This document shows, one piece after another, positions 1 through 7,671 of a stretch of DNA of 8,928 nt (position 1 is its first letter; the number at the start of each line of letters is the position of its first letter). Position numbers and translations under genes: made by a program. Source of the stretch: Eubacteriales bacterium (GTDB taxonomy: Bacteria > Bacillota > Clostridia > Christensenellales > CAG-138); the NCBI GenBank assembly GCA_030695285.1, contig JAUYTF010000113.1:1-8928 (forward strand), written 5' to 3'. The notes under the pieces were generated by a model. The model saw nothing but the letters and a program-made list of their open reading frames with translations. It ran no database searches and was not told where the DNA came from.

Positions 1-323
1 GTCAGACGGATGTTGCCGCGCGCGTCAGCGAGGCGATGCAGCCTGAGACGGCGAAACAAGTCCCCCTGCATGCGCATAAAGACAGCGGTGCTCTCTCCGA
101 CGCCTTCGACCAGCATCAGTTGCGAGATTTCCGCGGTAACGACGCCTTCGAGCGTGCCAAAGCGCGAGAGTAGCAGATGCGAAAGTTCGTTGGTGTCCTT
201 GCGCGGGATTGCATAGGTCAACAAGAGCTCGAGGAACTGGTGATCCAGAAACGCTTCGGCTCCGTGTGATTTGTATTGCTCGCGAATGCGTTCGCGATGT
301 CCGCTGTGGATGGAATCCGGCAT
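1..323 (-). CDS. radC: RadC family protein (UPF0758), N-terminal part, cut by window edge
   Basis: Reading the minus strand from the ATG at 323 gives 107 open codons running off the left edge. The protein starts MPDSIHSGHRERIREQYKSH and continues with the LELLLTYAIPRKDTNELSH stretch typical of the RadC N-terminal domain. A helix-hairpin-helix-like segment follows at about residues 65-81 (ISQLMLVEGVGESTAV). The C-terminal MPN/JAB metal-binding domain, which carries the HxSG-type motif, lies outside the window and cannot be checked. The start is supported by GGAGG at 330-334, six bases upstream, and by a near-perfect promoter. RadC was historically called a DNA repair protein, but that role is doubtful and the molecular function is unsettled. 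The gene is divergent from the tilS operon. A different minus-strand frame at 25-336 is also open but has no recognisable protein and is a shadow. Confidence 0.9.
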   Translation of the reverse strand, partial: MPDSIHSGHRERIREQYKSHGAEAFLDHQFLELLLTYAIPRKDTNELSHLLLSRFGTLEGVVTAEISQLMLVEGVGESTAVFMRMQGDLFRRLRLHRLADARGNIRL

Positions 324-350
324 GATTTGCCTCCAAACGATTGCCCTATT

Positions 351-379
351 AGTATAGTGGATTGTAATGAGAGTGTCAA
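351..379 (-). promoter_or_regulatory. Sigma-A promoter of radC
   Basis: On the minus strand, TTGACA (374-379) and TATACT (351-356) are separated by exactly 17 bases. Transcription would start near 344, leaving about 20 bases before the radC ATG at 323. The -35 box lies inside the first 66-bp repeat unit. Confidence 0.85.
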
Positions 380-569
380 AACCTCTTACGTCGCATAGCG
401 CAAAAAACGATAGGCGGCTGCTGAAGATTGTAGAGGTAGTGTCAAAACCTCTTGTCCGCGTAGCACAAAAAAACGATAGGCGGCTTCTGAAGATTGTAGA
501 GGTAGTGTAAAAACCTCTTGTGTCGCGTAGCGCAAAATCGACGTGCGGCTCCTGAAGGCCGAAAAACCT
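372..569. repeat. Three imperfect 66-bp tandem direct repeats
   Basis: Units begin at 372, 438 and 504, a period of exactly 66 bp. Each opens with AGTGT(C/A)AAAACCTCTT and continues through a TAGC(G/A)CAAAA core to a GCGGCT(G/T/C)CTGAAG block. Units 1 and 2 also share ACGATAGG before that block and AGATTGTAGAGGT after it. The third unit keeps the first ~53 bases and then decays. At the junctions 1/2 and 2/3 the sequence AGAGGT-N9-ACCTCT forms a 6-bp inverted repeat (432-452 and 498-518), so an RNA of this region could fold into two similar small hairpins. I recognise no known repeat family. The period is a multiple of three, so minus-strand ORFs show a 22-residue peptide repeat, which I take as a by-product. 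Confidence 0.9.
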
Positions 570-629
570 GACGAAAGACAACGCAACGTGAATTGTTTGC
601 GACATGTGGGGGTATTTTCGCCGCAACCC

Positions 630-658
630 TTGTCAAACGAATTTGATGCGGGTAGAAT
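630..658 (+). promoter_or_regulatory. Sigma-A promoter of the tilS-hpt-ftsH operon
   Basis: TTGTCA (630-635) and TAGAAT (653-658) are spaced by 17 bases. The expected transcription start is near 665, which places the upstream in-frame GTG at 543 outside the transcript and leaves about 25 bases before the tilS GTG at 690. Confidence 0.75.
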
Positions 659-689
659 AACACTATATTTCATTATGGAGATCTATGCG

Positions 690-2045
690 GTGACTCATGA
701 ACAACGGCGGCTGATCGGAGAAAAAGAACACGCCGCCTGCGGATGTGACCCAACGGATACGGTGCTTATTGCCTTGTCCGGTGGAGCGGATTCTACCGCA
801 CTCCTGCTCGCGATGCATGAACTGTATGCCGCGGGCAAGATCGGCGGGCTGTTCGCGGCGCACCTGAACCATGGCATCCGGGGAGAGAATGCCGCGCGCG
901 ACCAAAGGTTTTGCGAGGCGCTCTGTGAAAGGCACTCCATCCCGTTTATTACGGAAACAGCGGATGTTCCGGCGTATGCAAAAGCGCGCGGGCAATCGCT
1001 CGAACAAGCAGCGCGTGAAGTGCGCTATGCGTTTCTGGAGCGTACGCGTGTTTCGCTTGGCGCGAGCGTGATTGCAACCGCGCATCACCGCGACGATCAG
1101 GCTGAGACGCTGCTATTAAACCTCATCCGCGGCAGCGGCACGACGGGCCTTGGCGGAATGAAGCTGAGAAACGGCAACATCGTCCGCCCGATGCTTTTCA
1201 TCAGCCGCGGAGAGATTCTCACCTATCTCTCCCAAAAGGGCGAAACGTATTGCGAGGACGAGACCAACGCGGAAAACACCGCCGTGCGCAACCGCGTTCG
1301 AAACGAGCTTGTGCCAATGCTCAAACGCTTTAATCCGGCGATTGCAGAGTCGCTCTGTAAGACCGCGGAACTGCTCGCGGAAGACGAAGCCTTGCTCTCA
1401 ATGTTAGCAGACGATGCGGAGGAGACCATCTCACTCGGCAAAGGGTTGTGCCGTGATCGCTTGGCGGCGCTGCCGCTGCCGATTGGCTCCCGTATTGTTA
1501 GAAAACGGCTGCTCGCGCTTTGCGGCAATGTCTCAAATGCCGATGTTCGCCGCGTCTTTGCGCTCACAAGCGCAAAGACCGGAACGGTAATCGAGCTTAC
1601 CGGCGGATTTTCCGCCTGGACGGACGCGCAAACACTGTTTGTCGGAGCATACCCGGATGTGCTGCAATATGAGGTGCCGTTCGTGCTCAACGGCGAAACG
1701 GTTACACCGCACGGCGCATGGATGAGCGAGCGCGTGAGTAGCTGGAAAAAGCCGGAGGATGGCTTTGAAGCATTTCTCGACTTTGATAAGCTGCCAAAGC
1801 ACCTGGTTGTTCGATCCAGACGCGAGGGAGACCGCTTTTTCCCCCTCGGCGCGCCGGGCGAAAAGAAGCTCAGCGACGTGCTGACCGACAGAAAGATCGC
1901 CAAAGAGCGGCGGGATTTGCCCCTGCTTTGCGGCGGAAATGAAGTGTATTACGCCGCCGGGCTGACCGTGTCCGAACGGGCCAGGGTCACGCCGGATACG
2001 CGGGAGATTCTCCATATTATTTGTTACAGGGGGACAGGCGATTGA
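690..2045 (+). CDS. tilS: tRNA(Ile)-lysidine synthetase TilS
   Basis: TilS uses ATP and lysine to convert C34 of the CAU-anticodon isoleucine tRNA to lysidine, so that it reads AUA and is charged with Ile. It is cytoplasmic and normally essential. The 451-residue protein has the PP-loop SGGADS (residues 30-35), HLNHGIRG (58-65), and the block TAHHRDDQAETLLLNLIRGS (130-149), all diagnostic of the N-terminal ATPase domain. The C-terminal domain ends with RSRREGDRFFPLG, KKLSDVLTDRKI and a YYAAGLTVSER tail. Length fits the Bacillus-type long form. Start choice: the frame is open back to 543, but the promoter at 630-658 excludes that. GTG 690 has GGAG nine bases upstream (677-680). ATG 675 is possible but would have a leader of only about 10 bases and no ribosome binding site; it would add five residues. 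First gene of an operon with hpt and ftsH, as in Bacillus. Confidence 0.95.
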   Translation: MTHEQRRLIGEKEHAACGCDPTDTVLIALSGGADSTALLLAMHELYAAGKIGGLFAAHLNHGIRGENAARDQRFCEALCERHSIPFITETADVPAYAKARGQSLEQAAREVRYAFLERTRVSLGASVIATAHHRDDQAETLLLNLIRGSGTTGLGGMKLRNGNIVRPMLFISRGEILTYLSQKGETYCEDETNAENTAVRNRVRNELVPMLKRFNPAIAESLCKTAELLAEDEALLSMLADDAEETISLGKGLCRDRLAALPLPIGSRIVRKRLLALCGNVSNADVRRVFALTSAKTGTVIELTGGFSAWTDAQTLFVGAYPDVLQYEVPFVLNGETVTPHGAWMSERVSSWKKPEDGFEAFLDFDKLPKHLVVRSRREGDRFFPLGAPGEKKLSDVLTDRKIAKERRDLPLLCGGNEVYYAAGLTVSERARVTPDTREILHIICYRGTGD

Positions 2046-2608
2046 AAGGGAAGATCAATCACGACGACATTGCAAAGGTGCTCATTTCCGAGGAGCAGAT
2101 CAAGCAGCGCATTGCGGAACTCGGCGCAGAACTGCGCCGCGATTACGCAGACGTTGAGGGGGATATCGTCCTCGTTTGCATTCTCAAAGGCGCCGTCATG
2201 TTTTTTGCGGATCTCGCACGCGCGATGGATCTGAATATGCAGATGGAATTCATGGGTATTTCCAGCTATGGAAACGAGCGCAGAACCAGCGGAATCGTGC
2301 GCATCACAAAGGACATCGATACATCGATTACCGGCAAGCATGTCATCATCGCCGAGGATATCATGGACAGCGGGCTGACGCTTTCGCACCTGTTGCTGCT
2401 GCTCTCGAGCCGCAACCCAGCGTCGCTGAAGATATGCTGTCTGCTCGACAAGCCTTCGCGCAGGGAATGCGAAATCACACCGGACTACTGCGGGTTTGAA
2501 ATCCCAAACGAGTTTGTGGTCGGCTACGGTCTGGATTTCGACGGATTCTTACGCAATCTGCCCTATGTGGGCGTGCTCAAGCCCTCCGTTTATATCGGAG
2601 AGGAATAA
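2042..2608 (+). CDS. hpt: Hypoxanthine(-guanine) phosphoribosyltransferase
   Basis: The enzyme joins hypoxanthine or guanine to PRPP, giving IMP or GMP in purine salvage. The 188-residue protein has the LKG pyrophosphate loop (48-50), a flexible-loop region near SSYGNERRTSG (74-84), the PRPP-binding motif VIIAEDIMDSGLTL (101-114, catalytic Asp109), the purine-contacting Lys137 in LLDKPSR, and FVVGYGLDFDGFLRNLP (158-174), whose Asp165 aligns with Asp193 of human HPRT. The frame is open from TTG 2021, but TTG 2042 is the better start: AGGGGG (2028-2033) sits eight bases upstream and the start overlaps the tilS stop in the string TTGA, a typical coupled arrangement. Known bacterial Hpt enzymes of this group are inhibited by (p)ppGpp; that is family knowledge, not visible here. 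Substrate preference (hypoxanthine versus guanine) cannot be settled from sequence. Confidence 0.94.
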   Translation: MKGKINHDDIAKVLISEEQIKQRIAELGAELRRDYADVEGDIVLVCILKGAVMFFADLARAMDLNMQMEFMGISSYGNERRTSGIVRITKDIDTSITGKHVIIAEDIMDSGLTLSHLLLLLSSRNPASLKICCLLDKPSRRECEITPDYCGFEIPNEFVVGYGLDFDGFLRNLPYVGVLKPSVYIGEE

Positions 2609-2622
2609 ACAAAGCAGCGTTT

Positions 2623-2704
2623 TTCGCATGGGGCGAAGGAGGCTGGTCGCTCCGGCAAACATGCCGGGCGAATTGTGCGGCGGTGGTTTACTGCACCGTC
2701 CGCA
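2623..2704 (+). promoter_or_regulatory. Structured spacer with three small hairpins upstream of ftsH
   Basis: The 112-base gap between hpt and ftsH can fold into three consecutive hairpins: TTCGC/GCGAA at 2623-2637, CCGGC/GCCGG at 2652-2667, and TGCGG-GGTG/CACC-CCGCA at 2676-2704 with a small internal loop. None is followed by a U-tract, so they do not look like terminators. The last ends three bases before the ftsH Shine-Dalgarno site. A role in mRNA processing or translation control is an inference. Confidence 0.45.
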
Positions 2705-2720
2705 GATGGAGGAAAGTTAG

Positions 2721-4721
<2,001 letters not shown>

Positions 4722-4779
4722 CACGAAGAAGCCCGATAAGAACAGAGCGAAACACAAAACACGGCTTTGGCAAACCCAC

Positions 4780-4808
4780 GACGGGGCGGCATGTCCGCCC
4801 TGTCTTTA
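4780..4808 (+). terminator. Probable intrinsic terminator after ftsH
   Basis: GACGGGGCGG (4780-4789) pairs with CCGCCCTGTC (4795-4804) around a 5-base loop: ten pairs with one G-U wobble. Only a short U-stretch (TTTAT, 4805-4809) follows, so termination may be partial, which would let some transcripts reach the PHP gene, for which I find no convincing promoter of its own. Confidence 0.6.
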
Positions 4809-4835
4809 TGAGCGGCATAAGAACACGGAGAAAAC

Positions 4836-5744
4836 ATGATCCTGAAACAAGCGCAAGCGAGCACACATGAACCATTTGACCTGCATCTGCACAGCAACTG
4901 CTCGGACGGGTCGGACACGCCCGCGCAGGTGGTGCAGGCGGCCTATGAACGCGGCGTGACGCTGATTGCGCTGACGGACCATGACAATGTGCTCGGCGTG
5001 CCGGAAGCGATGGCAGAGGCGGAGCGGATCGGTGTGCGCCTGCTGCCCTCTATCGAGATGGACGCAGAGTGGCCGCACGAGATGCACATTCTGGGACTTG
5101 ATATCGATATAGAAGAGCCACGCATGCGCGCCGCGCTCGTCATCGCACTGGCAAGACGCGCAGAGCGAAACACGGAGATCGTCGCGCGGCTGTTGCGCAT
5201 CGGCATTGACATCCGAGCATCCATCGCCGGCGAAGTCGGCTCAGCGACGCGGCTGAATATTGCCCTCGCGCTTGTAAAGGGCGGTTATGCTGCGGACACA
5301 AAGGAAGCGTTTGCAAAGTATCTGCGCAAAGGCTGTCCGGGATTTTTTACCGCGGAACGTTTTACGCCCGAGGAGATCATCCGGCTGATTCTCGGGGCCG
5401 GAGGTGTACCGGTTTGGGCGCACCCGATGAACGGGCATGCGGACCCGCACAAGCTAGTGCCGCTGCTCAAGGAACGTGGGCTTCAGGGGGTTGAAGGCTA
5501 TCATCCTTCACTGAGCAAGGGGGACAGCGTGGTGCTCACGAGCATAGCGCGCCAGAAGGGGCTGATCGTCACCTGCGGAAGCGATTATCACGGCGCGCAT
5601 CGTCCGGAAGCGGTGCCGGGGCAAACATGGCGGGACTCTGCGCTGCTAAACGAATGCCGCGCATTCTTCGAGGCGCGGCCGCAGAGAAAGCTTGCGGACA
5701 TCAGTGCGGTTGGCTTCGAGCAAGCAACGCTGAACGCCGAGTAA
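4836..5744 (+). CDS. PHP-domain metal-dependent phosphoesterase (YciV/TrpH-like)
   Basis: PHP proteins hydrolyse phosphate esters at a site with several metals. The 302-residue protein shows the expected ligand set: DLHLHS with His17 and His19, Asp24, TDHDN with His49, Glu74, His84 in MHILG, His196 in WAHP, Asp250 and His252 in GSDYHG. The subfamily resembles YciV (RNase AM) and the Chromobacterium AMP phosphatase, whose members act on 3',5'-nucleoside bisphosphates or short RNA 5' ends; the substrate here is not known. Where relatives usually have a GRPH motif the protein has TRLN (138-141), so that His is replaced by Asn141. It is not a polymerase- or histidinol-phosphatase-type PHP by context. 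The ATG has GGAG five bases upstream (4827-4830) and there is no better in-frame start. The gene sits alone between a terminator-like hairpin and the prs promoter. Confidence 0.88.
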   Translation: MILKQAQASTHEPFDLHLHSNCSDGSDTPAQVVQAAYERGVTLIALTDHDNVLGVPEAMAEAERIGVRLLPSIEMDAEWPHEMHILGLDIDIEEPRMRAALVIALARRAERNTEIVARLLRIGIDIRASIAGEVGSATRLNIALALVKGGYAADTKEAFAKYLRKGCPGFFTAERFTPEEIIRLILGAGGVPVWAHPMNGHADPHKLVPLLKERGLQGVEGYHPSLSKGDSVVLTSIARQKGLIVTCGSDYHGAHRPEAVPGQTWRDSALLNECRAFFEARPQRKLADISAVGFEQATLNAE

Positions 5745-5760
5745 CACAACTACGGCTCGG

Positions 5761-5796
5761 ATATTTCACAAAATATGCACAATCGGCTATATTGTG
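5761..5796. promoter_or_regulatory. Two adjacent dyads upstream of the prs promoter
   Basis: ATATTT-N4-AAATAT (5761-5776) is followed by CACAAT-N7-ATTGTG (5778-5796), both perfect 6-bp inverted repeats. The second ends at the base directly before the -35 box, a position suited to an activator or a repressor. I recognise no named operator in it. Confidence 0.4.
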
Positions 5797-5825
5797 TTGA
5801 GAACCCGCGCGCCCTCTGCTATAAT
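5797..5825 (+). promoter_or_regulatory. Sigma-A promoter of prs
   Basis: TTGAGA (5797-5802) and a perfect TATAAT (5820-5825) are spaced by 17 bases. Transcription would start near 5832, giving a leader of about 53 bases before the prs ATG. Confidence 0.85.
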
Positions 5826-5884
5826 GTGGTTGCAGGGAGCGACGGGGATACGGAATATTACGCTTTAGGGAAAGAGGAAAACAA

Positions 5885-6898
5885 ATGTACACGGGTTCGG
5901 GAATCATCAAGATATTTGCCGGAAGCACTGGCAAGCCTTTCGCCAAAAAGATGTGCGCATATCTCGGAACGCAGCTTGGCGATGCGGAGACCATCAGGTT
6001 CAGTGAAGGGAATATCTTTGTGCGCGTCAACGAATCCATCCGCGATAAAGATGTCTATATCGTTCAACCGATTGGCCGCCAGCCAAACGACGAGTTTGTA
6101 GAGCTTCTGTTCTGGATCGACGCGTTTAAGCGCGCCAGCGCGAACTCTGTCACCGCCATCATACCGTATTTTTCCTACGCCAAGGGCGATAAAAAGGATG
6201 AGCCGCGCGTGTCTATCCGCGCGCGCGTCTGTGCTGACTGCATCGAGGTTGCCGGCGTAGATCGCATCATCACGATGGATCTGCACGCGCCGCAGGTGCA
6301 GGGCTTCTTCAAAAAGCCGGTCGATCACCTTTACGCAAAAGCGCTGCTCTGTGAATACATCCGCAGGCAGGGCATCGTCAACGAAGACCTCGTGGTCGTG
6401 TCGCCGGACGCAGGATCCGCCAAGCGCGCCAGAGAATATGCGACCGAGCTGAACTGTCCCGTCGCCATCGGCGACAAGATACGCTTCGGGCACGATGAGA
6501 ATGCCAAGGTGCTCGAAATCATCGGCGACGTAAAGGATAAAAACTGTCTCGTGATCGACGACTTCTCCATCTCCGGCGGCACGCTGGTGGACGTGAGCTA
6601 CGCGCTGAGAGACAAAGGCGCAAAGAAGATATACGCTGCGCTCTCACACAATGTGCTGGCGGAGGAGGGCATTCGAAAGATCGACGCGAGCCCCATCGAG
6701 TTTCTGGTTTCGACCGATACGCTGGAGTGCCCGGCTGCAAGCCTCTCTAGCAAGATCCGCTTCATCTCCGCCGCGCCCATGTTTGCGCAGGCGGTCAAGA
6801 TCATACATGACCGCGCGCCGATGAGCACGATGTTTGAGCAGCGCGTGAGCAAACGCCTGCTCGATATGAGCTTTGCGGAACAGCAGACGCTGATCTGA
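5885..6898 (+). CDS. prs: Ribose-phosphate pyrophosphokinase (PRPP synthetase), divergent type
   Basis: The enzyme transfers pyrophosphate from ATP to ribose 5-phosphate, making PRPP for purine, pyrimidine, NAD, His and Trp synthesis. The 337-residue protein has the ATP-site region AFKRASA (80-86), MDLHAPQ (131-137, His134), VVSPDAG (171-177), the catalytic-loop Lys198 and Arg200 in DKIR, and the ribose-phosphate loop IDDFSISGGT (224-233). Several positions are not those of the classical class I enzyme: the usual YARQDRK is YAKGDKK (98-104), the KRR loop is KIR, and the DTAGT loop is SISGGT. The SGGT form recalls class II or archaeal enzymes. A C-terminal extension of about 25 residues is present. 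The start has GAGG (5874-5877) seven bases upstream. It stands alone behind its own promoter. PRPP synthetase is clearly the best call; the class, phosphate dependence and feedback behaviour are open. Confidence 0.92.
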   Translation: MYTGSGIIKIFAGSTGKPFAKKMCAYLGTQLGDAETIRFSEGNIFVRVNESIRDKDVYIVQPIGRQPNDEFVELLFWIDAFKRASANSVTAIIPYFSYAKGDKKDEPRVSIRARVCADCIEVAGVDRIITMDLHAPQVQGFFKKPVDHLYAKALLCEYIRRQGIVNEDLVVVSPDAGSAKRAREYATELNCPVAIGDKIRFGHDENAKVLEIIGDVKDKNCLVIDDFSISGGTLVDVSYALRDKGAKKIYAALSHNVLAEEGIRKIDASPIEFLVSTDTLECPAASLSSKIRFISAAPMFAQAVKIIHDRAPMSTMFEQRVSKRLLDMSFAEQQTLI

Positions 6899-6920
6899 CA
6901 CGAAAAAATGAAAACACACG

Positions 6921-6954
6921 GGGCGAAGGTTTGATATGGCCTTCGTCCGTTGTT
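6921..6954 (+). terminator. Terminator-like hairpin after prs
   Basis: GGGCGAAGG (6921-6929) pairs with CCTTCGTCC (6940-6948), nine pairs with one G-U, followed by the mildly U-rich TTGTT (6950-6954). The tract is imperfect, so termination of prs may be partial. It overlaps a promoter (6931-6959) whose -35 box lies in the loop. Confidence 0.5.
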
Positions 6955-6959
6955 ATAAT
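6931..6959 (+). promoter_or_regulatory. Promoter between prs and carD
   Basis: TTGATA (6931-6936) and a perfect TATAAT (6954-6959) are spaced by 17 bases, with a start expected near 6966. A terminator-like element follows at 7033-7058, so the product may be a short RNA instead of carD mRNA. Confidence 0.6.
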
Positions 6960-6965
6960 CCGGCA

Positions 6966-7058
6966 AAACCGCGCCGTGCCTAGCGGTTTATAGAACGGGT
7001 AAAATAAAAGGTGTCTGTTGCAGTCGCAAAAGGCGCCGATTCTGGCGCAAAATTTTTT
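6966..7058 (+). ncRNA. Candidate small RNA of about 93 nt
   Basis: The span runs from the expected start of the 6931-6959 promoter to a six-T tract. It opens with a perfect 7-bp stem, AAACCGC (6966-6972) with GCGGTTT (6983-6989), has an A-rich unpaired middle (7001-7010) and ends in a short GC hairpin plus Ts. No start codon with a ribosome binding site is visible in it. It could equally be a distal leader of carD or have no function. Confidence 0.3.
7033..7058 (+). terminator. Weak intrinsic terminator upstream of carD
   Basis: GCGCC (7033-7037) pairs with GGCGC (7044-7048) around six bases. Four A and then TTTTTT (7053-7058) follow. The stem is short and the A's separate it from the T tract, so efficiency is uncertain, although A's at 7028-7031 could pair with the T's. 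Confidence 0.4.
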
Positions 7059-7059
7059 G

Positions 7060-7088
7060 TTGACACAGCCGTCATGGTGTGGTATTAT
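7060..7088 (+). promoter_or_regulatory. Promoter P1 of carD
   Basis: A perfect TTGACA (7060-7065) lies 17 bases from TATTAT (7083-7088). The start would be near 7095, about 80 bases before the carD start. Confidence 0.85.
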
Positions 7089-7099
7089 ACGAGATTTTA

Positions 7100-7129
7100 T
7101 TGACATTATGCAGCACGAAATGATATAGT
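7100..7129 (+). promoter_or_regulatory. Promoter P2 of carD
   Basis: A second perfect TTGACA (7100-7105) has TATAGT (7124-7129) at 18 bases. The start would be near 7136. It is weaker than P1 by its -10 box and lies 40 bases downstream of it. Confidence 0.55.
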
Positions 7130-7174
7130 ATAAGAAGTATGAAATAAGCAGTTTTTGCGAAAGGAGCGTTGCCG

Positions 7175-7645
7175 GTGTTTGAAATAGGCGATATGGTCTG
7201 CTACCCGATGCATGGCGTTGGTCAAATTGAATCCGTGCAGGAACAAACCGTTTTGGGTGAGTCGGCGCAGTATTATTTACTTCGGTTTGTCATGGGCAAA
7301 ATGACGGCGATGGTTCCTGTCTCATCGGCAGAAACGGTCGGTCTGCGCAAACTCGTCTGCCCGGACGATTGCCGCAAAATCATCGAGTTTATGGCGCAAG
7401 ACGGTTGCGCAGACGAGAGCGAAAACTGGAATCAGCGCTATCGCGATAATTTAAACAAATTACGCGTTGGCGATATTTACGGTGTGGCGGACGTGGTCAA
7501 GTGTCTCATCCACCGCGACCGCGAGAAAGGCCTCTCCGCCGGAGAGCGGAAGATGTATTTAACGGCTCGGCAGGTGCTCATTGCAGAGCTTGCTGCGTCG
7601 TGCGGAAAGGAGGAAAGCGAATTCCTTCCCCTGGTAGGGGGTTAA
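7175..7645 (+). CDS. carD: CarD/CdnL-family RNA polymerase-binding transcription regulator
   Basis: CarD-family proteins bind the RNA polymerase beta subunit and stabilise the open promoter complex. The 156-residue protein has an N-terminal RNAP-interaction domain (1 to about 58: FEIGDMVCYPMHGVGQIES, then QYYLLRF and MVPV) and a C-terminal helical domain (about 68-142) with WNQRYRDNL (85-93), GDIYGVADVVKCL and GLSAGERKMYLTARQVL. Trp85 matches the conserved Trp that in mycobacterial CarD contacts DNA at the -10 edge. Length is normal for the family. The frame opens at TTG 7169, but AAGGAG (7161-7166) is only two bases from it and eight from GTG 7175, so I choose GTG. Transcribed from two tandem promoters and followed after 26 bases by the PIN/TRAM gene. 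The small size excludes the TRCF (Mfd) helicase, which shares only the N-terminal domain. Confidence 0.93.
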   Translation: MFEIGDMVCYPMHGVGQIESVQEQTVLGESAQYYLLRFVMGKMTAMVPVSSAETVGLRKLVCPDDCRKIIEFMAQDGCADESENWNQRYRDNLNKLRVGDIYGVADVVKCLIHRDREKGLSAGERKMYLTARQVLIAELAASCGKEESEFLPLVGG

Positions 7646-7671
7646 ACAAACGGGAAAACGCCAATCACTGC

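Larger units (their letters stand above)
324..689. other. Divergent intergenic region between radC and tilS
   Basis: This 366-bp stretch carries, from left to right, the radC ribosome binding site and promoter, three tandem repeats (372-569), about 60 bases in which I see no signal, and the tilS promoter (630-658). ORFs can be read on both strands through the repeats, but they have no ribosome binding site or recognisable domain, so I treat the region as non-coding. Confidence 0.75.

Noticed and set aside
25..336. Open minus-strand frame overlapping radC
   Set aside because: It is out of frame with the clear RadC protein read from 323, and its translation is Arg-rich without any family feature.
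440..445. Second radC -35 box in repeat unit 2
   Set aside because: At 16-18 bases from it on the minus strand there is no -10-like sequence (AGCAGC at 17).
372..569. CRISPR array
   Set aside because: The whole 66-bp unit is repeated, with no variable spacers, and there are only three copies and no cas genes.
386..673. Minus-strand frames with a 22-residue repeated peptide
   Set aside because: The periodicity follows from the 66-bp DNA repeat, there is no ribosome binding site, and the frame runs across the tilS promoter.
543..689. Upstream extension of tilS from GTG 543
   Set aside because: The tilS promoter at 630-658 lies inside this extension, and the added residues match nothing expected in TilS.
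5761..5798. Rex operator at prs (TTCACAA and TTGTG are present)
   Set aside because: The half-sites are not in the TTGTG...CACAA order and spacing of a Rex site.
5775..6101. Open plus-strand frame overlapping the start of prs
   Set aside because: It covers the prs promoter and leader and is a shadow of prs without a recognisable product.
7501..7671. N-terminal extension of yacL from GTG 7501
   Set aside because: It lies within carD in another frame, is Arg/Pro-rich, and would place a non-membrane segment before the first transmembrane helix.
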